DNA of 6,202 nt from Bacteroidales bacterium (lineage in GTDB: Bacteria > Bacteroidota > Bacteroidia > Bacteroidales > DTU049). Position numbers and translations under genes: made by a program. The notes under the pieces were generated by a model that worked only from the letters and a program-made list of their open reading frames with translations, did no database searches and was not told where the DNA came from. Below are positions 1 to 6,201 of this stretch, piece after piece (the stretch's first letter is position 1; every line of letters starts with the position of its first letter). The stretch spans positions 1 through 6,202 of the forward strand of contig JAHDSP010000002.1 of the NCBI GenBank assembly GCA_018432645.1, written 5' to 3'.

Positions 1-1262
1 ATTTCATATTTACCATTTAATATATCATTAGTAAATTCTACTTCATATAATAAATTATTTACTTTATAAATCCATTTATCAATTCTTTCATCATTATATA
101 ATTTACCTTTTGCTATCACATCACCATTAATATCATATTCTACATATTCACCATTAGCTAAACCATCAACATAATAAATTTTTCTTTTTATATTTTCATT
201 CGGATAATAAAAGATATACTCTCCATCTAAAAAACCATTTAAATATTCCATTTTTTCTATTACATTTCCTAGAGTATCGTAAACAATCCACTCGCCAACT
301 TTCATATTATTTCGATAGTTTCCAGTTTCATAAATATTTCCATTTTCATAAAAATAATACCATTTTCCTTGATATTTACCTTTCTCATCGATTATTCCTG
401 TAGCTTCTAATATACCATCTCTGAAAATATAAGAAGCTATTATTTTTCCATTAATATCGTAATCTCTTCTTACGCCATCAGGTATGCCATTAAAATAACT
501 ACCAATAGATTTAATATTACCATTCGGATAATAATCTCGTTTAATGTCGTGTATTTTAATATCAGAAGTTACTATCATCGTATCAGCTTCATACCTTTGA
601 ATAGATTTTAATTTATCAGTTTTCAAATCATAGGTTTTAGCTATTCCATATTTTAATCCATTTTTATAATAAATTTCTTGTTTAATTTTTTTAGTACTAT
701 CTATTTCTATCCATTTACCAGTTTTTTTATTATTTTCATCATATCTATTAATTGATTCTCTACTCAAAAGAAAACCATTTTTATAAGTATATATTGTAAT
801 AATTCTATTATTTAATGTATCATATTCATAACCTATACCATCAGGAACACCATTTTTATATGGTATAGATTTTATTAATTTTTTAGAATAAGTAAAAGTA
901 TGACAAGTGTCAACGAAAGTATCATTATTATATTTACATTTGGTGAAATATTTTTCATAAAATTTATAATAATCACCATTTTTAATACCATTAGTATAAT
1001 TAATTATTTGTGATAAACTACCATCAATATTATAATATTTCCATGTGCTATCTAATAAACCATTATTAAATTTTCCTTCAGATCTCAAATTTCCATTATT
1101 ATGATAATTAATCCAATATCCATGAGGTTTATCATTTTTAAAAAAACCAATACTACTTATATTTTTATTATCATAATAGTTAATAACTTTTTTAATACTA
1201 TCTTGTGAATAAAGACAATTTATAAATAATAGAAATAAAATTAAAAAATTACTAATTTTCAT
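1..1262 (-). CDS. Secreted MORN-like (YwqK-type) repeat protein, 3' end outside the window
   Basis: Reading the minus strand from the ATG at 1262 gives an uninterrupted frame of 420 codons to the left edge with no stop, so the C-terminus is missing. Residues 1-20 form a signal peptide: Lys at position 2, a hydrophobic stretch over 5-15, and likely signal peptidase I cleavage near Ser19-Gln20. Cys16 might make it a lipoprotein, but the lipobox is poor. The rest is a chain of degenerate units of about 20-25 residues of the form YY-x-NG-x(n)-Y-x-NG-x-x-DG-x(n)-Y, for example YYPNGNIKS near 244, FNGIPDG near 257, FYENGNIYETG near 304 and NGFLDGEY near 342. This is the MORN_2/YwqK pattern common in secreted Bacteroidota proteins. 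Such proteins are often annotated as antitoxins of the YwqK family, but nothing here supports a toxin-antitoxin role. The function is unknown. It lies 48 bp downstream of nadA on the same strand and may be co-transcribed or use its own promoter. Confidence 0.85.
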   Translation of the reverse strand, partial: MKISNFLILFLLFINCLYSQDSIKKVINYYDNKNISSIGFFKNDKPHGYWINYHNNGNLRSEGKFNNGLLDSTWKYYNIDGSLSQIINYTNGIKNGDYYKFYEKYFTKCKYNNDTFVDTCHTFTYSKKLIKSIPYKNGVPDGIGYEYDTLNNRIITIYTYKNGFLLSRESINRYDENNKKTGKWIEIDSTKKIKQEIYYKNGLKYGIAKTYDLKTDKLKSIQRYEADTMIVTSDIKIHDIKRDYYPNGNIKSIGSYFNGIPDGVRRDYDINGKIIASYIFRDGILEATGIIDEKGKYQGKWYYFYENGNIYETGNYRNNMKVGEWIVYDTLGNVIEKMEYLNGFLDGEYIFYYPNENIKRKIYYVDGLANGEYVEYDINGDVIAKGKLYNDERIDKWIYKVNNLLYEVEFTNDILNGKYE

Positions 1263-1281
1263 TAAAAACTAATATAATTTT

Positions 1282-1289
1282 CAAAATTA
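1282..1289 (-). promoter_or_regulatory. Possible Bacteroidota promoter core upstream of the MORN-like gene
   Basis: The minus strand reads TAATTTTG, matching the TAnnTTTG -7 element of the Bacteroidota housekeeping sigma factor. It ends about 19 nt before the ATG at 1262. No clear TTTG -33 element is seen at the usual spacing, and in DNA this AT-rich the match could be chance. If real, the gene can be transcribed apart from nadA. Confidence 0.25.
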
Positions 1290-1310
1290 ATTAAAAATTA
1301 ATTGATAAAA

Positions 1311-2240
1311 CTAATCTTCAGCCATTTCCATCATTCTTAGAATTGGGATTTTAGCTTTTTGAATTATTTCATCACTTAAAATAATTTCATTATTTTCAAT
1401 GGTAAGATTGTCATATATTTTTTCTAAAGTATTTAATTTCATATACATACAATCATTGCAACTACACGATTCATCAGCAGGAACTAAAATAAAATTAGTA
1501 TTAGGTTTAATCTTTTGCATTTGATGTATAATACCAGTTTCAGTAGCTACGATATATTTATCATAATTTGTATTTTTAACATAATTTAACAATGCAGATG
1601 TACTACCGATAAAATCACTCATAGCTAGAATCATAGGTGAGCATTCTGGATGAGATATTACAGGAGCATATGGATTTTGTTTTTTCAGATTAATAATTTG
1701 TTGAGTTTTTAACTGATCATGTACATAGCAATGTCCATCCCATATTTGCATATTTCGTTTTGTTTTTTGCATTACGTAATTACCTAAATTTTTATCTGGA
1801 GCGAAAAGTATAGTTTTATCTTCCGGTATTTTGCTAACAATTTTAACAGCATTACTACTAGTAACAATGACATCAGATAACATTTTAATCTCGATAGACG
1901 AATTAATATAGGTAACAACGAAAGGATTATGATAAATATTTATCCAATTTTTAAAATCTTTTACTGGAGCGGCATCTACTAGTGAGCAACCAGCATTCAT
2001 ATCAGGGATAAAAACACGCTTTGATGGATTTAAGACCTTGGCAGTCTCAGCCATAAATTTGACACCAGCTAAAATAATTATATCAGCATCAGTGTTTTGA
2101 GCATATTTAGCTAATGCGTAGCTATCACCTACATAATCTGCTATATCTTGTATTTCGGGTATTTGATAATAATGTGCCAAAATTATAGCATTTTTTTCTT
2201 TCTTTAAATTTTTTATTTTTTCTTCAATATTTTTAATCAT
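1311..2240 (-). CDS. nadA: Quinolinate synthase NadA
   Basis: NadA condenses iminoaspartate (from aspartate via NadB) with dihydroxyacetone phosphate to give quinolinate, the precursor of NAD, in the cytoplasm using a [4Fe-4S] cluster. The 309 residues match the short bacterial/archaeal form. Family hallmarks are visible: AHYYQ at 22-26; GDSYALA around 38-44; AGVKFMAETAK at 58-68; the first cluster Cys85 in NAGCS; TYINSS at 110-115; the second cluster Cys171 in DGHCYVH; HPEC at 197-200; GSTS at 212-215; and the third cluster Cys264 in CSCNDC followed by MKLNTLEK. All three expected ligands are therefore present. The ATG at 2240 is the natural start because AHYYQ falls at the usual distance from it; a purine-rich AGAAAAGA lies just upstream. 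The gene points away from rpiB across a long AT-rich gap. No nadB or nadC is in the window, so the rest of the de novo pathway must be elsewhere. Confidence 0.97.
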   Translation of the reverse strand: MIKNIEEKIKNLKKEKNAIILAHYYQIPEIQDIADYVGDSYALAKYAQNTDADIIILAGVKFMAETAKVLNPSKRVFIPDMNAGCSLVDAAPVKDFKNWINIYHNPFVVTYINSSIEIKMLSDVIVTSSNAVKIVSKIPEDKTILFAPDKNLGNYVMQKTKRNMQIWDGHCYVHDQLKTQQIINLKKQNPYAPVISHPECSPMILAMSDFIGSTSALLNYVKNTNYDKYIVATETGIIHQMQKIKPNTNFILVPADESCSCNDCMYMKLNTLEKIYDNLTIENNEIILSDEIIQKAKIPILRMMEMAED

Positions 2241-2313
2241 ATTATCTTTTCTTTTTTCAAATTTTAAAATTTATAATAATAATAATGTTGTAAATATGTA
2301 GATAAGTTTTTTG

Positions 2314-2321
2314 CAAAATTA
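2314..2321 (-). promoter_or_regulatory. Likely nadA promoter core (TAnnTTTG type)
   Basis: The minus strand reads TAATTTTG followed by CAAAAAA, 73 nt upstream of the nadA start. The 14-mer TAATTTTGCAAAAA also occurs at 4257-4270, upstream of prfA. This fits the -7 element of Bacteroidota housekeeping promoters. A TTTG -33 element is not evident at the usual 19-21 bp spacing. Transcription from here would leave a 5' leader of roughly 65 nt. Confidence 0.45.
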
Positions 2322-2443
2322 ACTTTAAAAAATTATTATAATTTTATCAACATATTTTCTACAATAAATTTAATGCTAAATTAATGAATTTTATTAAAAA
2401 AAAATAAGTTATTAACAATTATCATTTTTTTATTAATTTTGAA

Positions 2444-2569
2444 TTTGTAAATAAAAAATTTTTTATTTGTGGGATAAAAATGTAAATAACTTTAAAATAA
2501 TTAATCAAAAATTTCATGAGTTACATTCTAAAAAATTCTTATATATAAAAATTTTTGTAAATAAAAAAT
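2444..2569. repeat. Exact 16-bp direct repeat, two copies 110 bp apart
   Basis: TTTGTAAATAAAAAAT occurs at 2444-2459 and again at 2554-2569. Each copy contains a reversed TTATTTACA box. A third, shorter match (TGTAAATAA) lies between them at 2481-2489. The span given includes both copies and the intervening DNA. The function is unknown; paired protein-binding sites are one possibility. Confidence 0.6.
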
Positions 2570-2570
2570 G

Positions 2571-2614
2571 AAGTTATTAAAAGTTATCTACAAATTATCT
2601 AAAAGTTATCTTAA
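2571..2614 (+). repeat. Four roughly 11-bp iterons with AAGTTATC core upstream of rpiB
   Basis: Units with consensus AAGTTATCTAA follow one another: GTTATT at 2573, GTTATC at 2583, ATTATC at 2594 and GTTATC at 2605. The steps are 10, 11 and 11 bp, close to one helical turn. A further GTTAAT at 2627 sits 22 bp beyond the last. The second unit contains the DnaA-like 9-mer TTATCTACA. The array ends about 32 bp before the rpiB start, so it could be an rpiB operator or part of a DnaA-binding array. Confidence 0.5.
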
Positions 2615-2646
2615 TATTAAATGAAAGTTAATATAAAAAAATAATT

Positions 2647-3069
2647 ATGAAAATAGCAATTGGATCTGATCATGCTGGTTATGAAATGAAAGAATTTATA
2701 AAAAATCAATTATCAGCAGAATATGAAATAGTAGATTGTGGCACTTATAGTGTAGAGGCAGTAGATTATCCTGATTTTGCTCATAAAGTGGCTGATTTAA
2801 TAGTAAATGGAGAGGTGAAATATGGCATTTTGATGTGTGGCTCTGGTAATGGTGTAAATATAGTAGCTAATAAACACAAAGGTGTTAGGTCAGTATATTG
2901 CTGGATGCCAGAGTTAGCAGAGCTAGGTCGTAAACATAATGATGCTAATGCTTTAGCTTTGCCTGCTAGATTTATTGCTAAAGAATTAGCTTTAGAAATT
3001 GTTAAAAAATTTTTAATTACAGATTTTGAAGGTGGAAGGCATGAGAGAAGGATTAGTAAAATAGAGTGA
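2647..3069 (+). CDS. rpiB: Ribose-5-phosphate isomerase B
   Basis: RpiB interconverts ribose 5-phosphate and ribulose 5-phosphate in the non-oxidative pentose phosphate pathway, in the cytoplasm. The 140 residues are a full-length RpiB/LacA/LacB-family protein. Visible motifs: IGSDHAGYEMKE at 5-16 with Asp8 and His9 at the substrate and phosphate site; DYPDFA at 40-45; the catalytic loop CGSGNG at 64-69 with Cys64 as the expected base; RKHNDANAL at 95-103 with His97 for ring opening; and the C-terminal EGGRHERRI at 128-136, whose arginines bind phosphate. LacA/LacB, which act on galactose 6-phosphate, are related, but a single stand-alone gene with these loops favours RpiB. There is no Shine-Dalgarno sequence, only an A-rich leader, as is normal in Bacteroidota. 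The tandem repeat island begins right after the stop codon. Confidence 0.95.
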   Translation: MKIAIGSDHAGYEMKEFIKNQLSAEYEIVDCGTYSVEAVDYPDFAHKVADLIVNGEVKYGILMCGSGNGVNIVANKHKGVRSVYCWMPELAELGRKHNDANALALPARFIAKELALEIVKKFLITDFEGGRHERRISKIE

Positions 3070-3156
3070 GGGGGAGACGGAGAGAATGGGTGATAAGTGA
3101 TAGGTGATAAGTGATAGGTGAGACTGGGAGACTGGGTGACAAGGAGACTGGGAGAA
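3070..3156. repeat. Tandem 7-/8-bp G-rich repeat array
   Basis: Directly after the rpiB stop codon the sequence becomes G-rich and repetitive. Five heptamers run head to tail from 3090 to 3124: GTGATAA, GTGATAG, GTGATAA, GTGATAG, GTGAGAC. They merge into four octamers from 3125 to 3156: TGGGAGAC, TGGGTGAC, AAGGAGAC, TGGGAGAA. Related octamers GGGGAGAC (3071-3078) and GGAGAGAA (3079-3086) come first. Similar short-unit intergenic arrays are known from cyanobacteria and some other bacteria with repeat-rich genomes. The plus strand here has almost no C, unlike any neighbouring DNA. It lies between two convergent genes and codes for nothing. No hairpin terminator is visible in it. Confidence 0.85.
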
Positions 3157-3180
3157 ATGATGAGTATACGGATCAAGTGT

Positions 3181-3208
3181 ATTCTACTTGCTACTTACTA
3201 CTCGACTA
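3181..3208. repeat. Short heptamer array with CTAC core
   Basis: Four units at 7-bp period: ATTCTAC (3181-3187), TTGCTAC (3188-3194), TTACTAC (3195-3201) and the decayed TCGACTA (3202-3208). It has the same period as the GTGATAA units but an unrelated C/T-rich unit sequence, and 24 bp of non-repeated DNA separates the two arrays. It ends 24 bp past the 3' end of the DUF3078 gene. Confidence 0.65.
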
Positions 3209-3232
3209 TTAATATTAGAAAGAGAAAGTTTA

Positions 3233-4201
3233 TTATTTATTATCAAATTTATATGAAAAGCCAATTCCAAAGATTTCTTTGAATTGCGTGCGAGGTCCTT
3301 TTTTATCTATAATACCATCGTTATTTGAATCTATTTCAATAATGACGTCATCATCATAAATCATTTGTGCATAAAAACTAGCAGTAATAAATTTAGTAAT
3401 TTTCATAGATAATAATACTTCTCCATCTACATCTAGATTTTGAGGTTTGTGTAAATAATTAGAAAATAGATCCAGTTTAGTTTTAATGGTTATATTATCA
3501 GTTATATCTTTATTCAATGCTATTCTAATATAGCCGCCCATTTCTGCTCTTGTATTTTTACCTTTAGTAATAATATTCCCTAAATTATCATATAAAGCTG
3601 GTTCTAAGCCAAAAGATCCAGCATTTGCCAAAGTTTGATTAGTTACAAAAGTAAATTTACCTGTTATAGGCGATATGAAAGCTGTTATGAAATCTACTGG
3701 TTTATAATCTATACCTGCAGCAATGTGTAAATATGCTGGAGACATAAAGTCTGAAATTAATACTGAATCATTAGGATAATTGTATCCTGGTGTCATTTGA
3801 GTTTTAAAAGTTAGAAGGGAAGACATATATAAATTTTTTGAAATTTCTCTTCCATATTTAGAAAATAATTCAATCCTATCATCAGTTTTTCTTAGATTTT
3901 CTTTCCCTTCAATAAACATACCATAACCTATGTCAAGAGAATTATCCCAAGAATTTTTATTTTTTAAATAATTAGCATTAAAGCTAATCAATCCATTAGC
4001 AGAAATATTATTTTGCCCTCCAGCAGCCCAATTGATTAAACTTGATTGAGAGAAATTAATTGAGGTTAATACATTTATTTTCCATCCTGATAGGCTATCT
4101 TTATTTTTTTTTCTTAACTCTTTTTCGTAGTCTGTTATTTGTCCATTAATAAAATCAAAAACAAATATTGACAGTGCAATAAATAATGTAAATTTTTTCA
4201 T
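3233..4201 (-). CDS. DUF3078-family outer-membrane beta-barrel protein
   Basis: The 322-residue product starts with a signal peptide (Lys2-Lys3, hydrophobic 4-18, cleavage near Gly20-Gln21). The mature part has alternating polar and aromatic residues typical of an outer-membrane beta barrel, and ends in the strand FGIGFSYKF plus three residues. The segment WKINVLTSINFSQSS followed by NWAAGGQNNIS (about 40-67) is the N-terminal signature of DUF3078 proteins, which are found almost only in Bacteroidota. The C-terminal stretch with DSNNDGIID at 291-299, resembling a calcium-binding loop, then GPRTQFKE, is also as in that family. The molecular function of the family is not known to me; a structural or transport role in the outer membrane is inference. 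The gene is transcribed toward rpiB and diverges from prfA, so it is probably a single-gene unit. Confidence 0.88.
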   Translation of the reverse strand: MKKFTLFIALSIFVFDFINGQITDYEKELRKKNKDSLSGWKINVLTSINFSQSSLINWAAGGQNNISANGLISFNANYLKNKNSWDNSLDIGYGMFIEGKENLRKTDDRIELFSKYGREISKNLYMSSLLTFKTQMTPGYNYPNDSVLISDFMSPAYLHIAAGIDYKPVDFITAFISPITGKFTFVTNQTLANAGSFGLEPALYDNLGNIITKGKNTRAEMGGYIRIALNKDITDNITIKTKLDLFSNYLHKPQNLDVDGEVLLSMKITKFITASFYAQMIYDDDVIIEIDSNNDGIIDKKGPRTQFKEIFGIGFSYKFDNK

Positions 4202-4299
4202 AATGCAGTATTTATTTATGTAAAAATATATAGAAAATTAAAAACGAGAAATTTTGTAATTTTGCAAAAATTTTAATAAATTAAATAATTTACAAAACT
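4202..4299. promoter_or_regulatory. Divergent promoter region between the DUF3078 gene and prfA
   Basis: These 98 bp must carry the promoters of both flanking genes. The plus strand has TAATTTTG at 4257-4264, within the 14-mer TAATTTTGCAAAAA, a good match to the Bacteroidota -7 element TAnnTTTG; it lies 35 nt before the prfA ATG. For the minus-strand gene only the weak TATATTTT is visible, near 4225-4232. No TTTG -33 element stands at the usual spacing for either. Confidence 0.5.
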
Positions 4300-5367
4300 A
4301 TGATAGATAAACTAAAAGAACTTTATAACAAATTTAAAGAGATAGAGCTAAAACTACAATCGTCTGAAGTGCTAAATGATATGCAGCAATACATTAAACT
4401 TAGCAAAGATTACAAAGATTTAGAACCTATAGCAAAAGCATATATCGAGTATAATAGCATTCTAAAAGAGATAGATGAAGCTAAAGATTTAATAAATAGT
4501 AATGATATTGAATTGAAAGCATTTGCAAAGGAAGAATTATCCAATCTCGAAGAGAAAAAATCTAAAATAGAAGATGAAATAAAAATAATGTTGCTGCCCA
4601 ATGATCCGCAAGATAAAAAAAATGCAATTGTAGAAATCAGAGGTGGCACAGGTGGTGATGAAGCAAGCATTTTCGCTGGCGATCTTTTTAGAATGTATAG
4701 CAGATATGCTGAGCAAAAAGGATGGAAATTGGAAATAGTCAATTATACTGAGGGGACATTAGGTGGATTTAAAGAGATAATTTTTAACGTCATAGGATCT
4801 AATGCATATGGAACATTGAAATTCGAATCTGGAGTACATAGAGTACAACGAATACCATTAACTGAATCACAAGGTAGAGTACATACTTCGGCAGCTTCAG
4901 TTGTTGTATTTCCAGAAGCTGATGAATTTGATGTAAAAATAGATGAAAAAGATATAAAAAAAGAAATATTTTGTGCATCTGGTCATGGTGGTCAATCTGT
5001 AAATACAACTTATTCTGCTGTTAGGCTCACACATATCCCCTCAGGCATTAGTGTTTCATGCCAAGATGAACGTAGCCAAACTCAAAATTTAGAAAAAGCA
5101 TATATCTTACTTCGGTCTCGTATTTTTCAGCTAGAATATCAAAAATATTTAGATAATATTTCACATCAGCGAAAAACAATGGTTTCTACAGGAGATCGCT
5201 CTGCTAAAATACGTACTTACAATTATCCACAAAATCGTGTTACAGATCATCGCATAGGACTCACACTATACAATCTAACAGAAATAATGGAAGGCAACCT
5301 CGATGAGATAATAGAGGCATTACGAATAGCAGAAAATGCAGAAAAATTAAAAGCAGAAACAGAATAA
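4300..5367 (+). CDS. prfA: Peptide chain release factor 1
   Basis: RF1 recognises UAA and UAG in the ribosomal A site and triggers release of the finished protein. The 355 residues match family length. The N-terminal coiled-coil domain spans about 1-105. The segment EIRGGTGGDEASIFAGDLFRMY follows (split here as EIRGGTGGDEAS then IFAGDLFRMY, about 112-133). Next come HRVQRIPLTESQGRVHTSAAS, with the stop-codon-reading tripeptide at Pro186-Leu187-Thr188, and the catalytic GGQ at 230-232 in SGHGGQSVNTTYSAVRL. The PxT tripeptide, rather than SPF, makes it RF1 and not RF2. The run TGDRSAKIRTYNYPQNRVTDHR follows the RF1 pattern (TGDRSAKIRTYN and YPQNRVTDHR). Two motif positions look unusual: Leu in PLT, where Ala or Val is common, and His before GGQ, where Ala or Pro is common. 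pyrF follows 9 bp downstream, probably in the same transcript. Confidence 0.97.
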   Translation: MIDKLKELYNKFKEIELKLQSSEVLNDMQQYIKLSKDYKDLEPIAKAYIEYNSILKEIDEAKDLINSNDIELKAFAKEELSNLEEKKSKIEDEIKIMLLPNDPQDKKNAIVEIRGGTGGDEASIFAGDLFRMYSRYAEQKGWKLEIVNYTEGTLGGFKEIIFNVIGSNAYGTLKFESGVHRVQRIPLTESQGRVHTSAASVVVFPEADEFDVKIDEKDIKKEIFCASGHGGQSVNTTYSAVRLTHIPSGISVSCQDERSQTQNLEKAYILLRSRIFQLEYQKYLDNISHQRKTMVSTGDRSAKIRTYNYPQNRVTDHRIGLTLYNLTEIMEGNLDEIIEALRIAENAEKLKAETE

Positions 5368-5376
5368 AATAGCATT

Positions 5377-6201
5377 ATGACAAAATATGAATTACAAAAA
5401 CTAATATTTTCTAAACAATCTGTTCTTTGTGTAGGATTAGATACTGACCTTTATAAATTACCAGAAACACTTGTAAATAACTATAGCACAAAAGCTATAG
5501 AAATTTTTAATAAAAAAGTAATAGATGCCACACTGCCATATACTATCGCATATAAAATCAATTTAGCTTTTTATGAAATATACGGAGCAGCCGGTTATGA
5601 AATGATAGCTAATACTATAGAATATATACAATCTCTAAATGAACCAGTATTTTTAATAGCTGACGGTAAAAGAAATGATATAGGTAACACTGCTGAAAAA
5701 TATGCTTTAGCATATTTTTCAAAACCTTTAAACTTTGATGCTATCACTATTAATCCTTTGATGGGAAGAGATAGCATAGATCCTTTTCTAAAATTTGATG
5801 ATAAATGGATAATACCATTAGGGCTTACGTCTAACCCTGGAGCACAAGATTTTTTATTAACAAAAACTAATAATGATGAATATTTTTTTGAGAAAATAAT
5901 GAAAACTCTAGCTAATGATATATCTAGTGAAAAAATGATGTTTGTTGTCGGAGCTACACAACAATCACTTTTACAATATATTAGACAATTATTCCCAGAT
6001 TATTTTTTTCTAATACCAGGAATAGGGGCACAGGGAGGGAATTTGCATGAAACATTACAGAATACTCTAACTGAAGAAGGCAATATTTTAATAAATGTAT
6101 CACGAGATATAATATATACAGACAATACAAATGCTTTTCAACAAAAAATTGAATTAAAAGCTAAAGAGTACCAAGCAACTATGAAGAGATACATTATTTA
6201 A
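5377..6201 (+). CDS. pyrF: Orotidine 5'-phosphate decarboxylase, type 2
   Basis: PyrF decarboxylates orotidine 5'-phosphate to UMP, the last step of de novo pyrimidine synthesis, in the cytoplasm. The 274-residue length and sequence fit the longer type 2 subfamily rather than the roughly 230-residue E. coli type. Visible motifs: CVGLDTDLYKLP at 18-29 with substrate-binding Asp22; AYKINLAFYEIYG around 57-69; the catalytic Asp96-Gly-Lys98-Arg-Asn-Asp101-Ile (DxKxxD); INPLMGRDS; LGLTSNPGA; VVGATQ; and the phosphate-binding PGIGAQGG near the C-terminus, followed by NVSRDIIY. The core is complete, with Asn100 at a position I usually see as Gly. The stop codon ends one base before the window edge. 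It sits 9 bp after prfA with no terminator between; this pairing is common in Bacteroidota. No other pyr genes are present here. Confidence 0.96.
   Translation: MTKYELQKLIFSKQSVLCVGLDTDLYKLPETLVNNYSTKAIEIFNKKVIDATLPYTIAYKINLAFYEIYGAAGYEMIANTIEYIQSLNEPVFLIADGKRNDIGNTAEKYALAYFSKPLNFDAITINPLMGRDSIDPFLKFDDKWIIPLGLTSNPGAQDFLLTKTNNDEYFFEKIMKTLANDISSEKMMFVVGATQQSLLQYIRQLFPDYFFLIPGIGAQGGNLHETLQNTLTEEGNILINVSRDIIYTDNTNAFQQKIELKAKEYQATMKRYII

Larger units (their letters stand above)
2241..2646. other. Gene-free AT-rich region with clustered DnaA-box-like sites; candidate origin or regulatory region
   Basis: No coding frame, tRNA or hairpin terminator is seen in these 406 bp between the divergent genes nadA and rpiB. 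Seven 9-mers fit TTATNNACA, one or two mismatches from the DnaA box TTATCCACA: TTATCTACA at 2297-2305 (minus) and 2584-2592 (plus), TTATCAACA at 2344-2352 (plus), TTATTAACA at 2409-2417 (plus), and TTATTTACA at 2446-2454, 2481-2489 and 2556-2564 (all minus). TGTGGGATAA at 2468-2477 is a perfect reversed box with one inserted base. Long A/T runs could serve as an unwinding element. Against an origin: no exact TTATCCACA is present, there is no dnaA or dnaN neighbour, and GC skew judged by eye does not switch cleanly. The region must at least carry the promoters of nadA and rpiB. Confidence 0.35.

Noticed and set aside
1..1262. Antitoxin of a toxin-antitoxin pair (common automatic label for YwqK-like proteins)
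   Set aside because: The protein has an export signal and there is no toxin-like partner next to it; its neighbour is the metabolic gene nadA.
3088..3152. Possible G-quadruplex in the G-rich array
   Set aside because: Only four GGG runs, with one loop of about 35 nt; the spacing is too uneven to support a call.
2781..3176. 131-codon minus-strand open frame across rpiB and the tandem repeat array
   Set aside because: It is antisense to the strongly supported rpiB, and its N-terminus is made of translated tandem repeat (Ser/Pro/Thr/His/Leu-rich). No family resemblance.
4410..4742. 110-codon minus-strand open frame inside prfA
   Set aside because: Antisense shadow of the conserved RF1 coding sequence; Ser/Ile/Leu-rich with no recognisable domain.
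4799..5008. 69-codon minus-strand open frame inside prfA
   Set aside because: Antisense to the PxT and GGQ regions of RF1; low-complexity Leu/His composition.
5223..5231. Exact DnaA box TTATCCACA
   Set aside because: It is encoded by the conserved Asn-Tyr-Pro-Gln-Asn stretch of RF1 and stands alone, so protein coding explains it.
5595..5777. 60-codon minus-strand open frame inside pyrF
   Set aside because: Antisense to the catalytic DxKxxD region of PyrF; no independent support.
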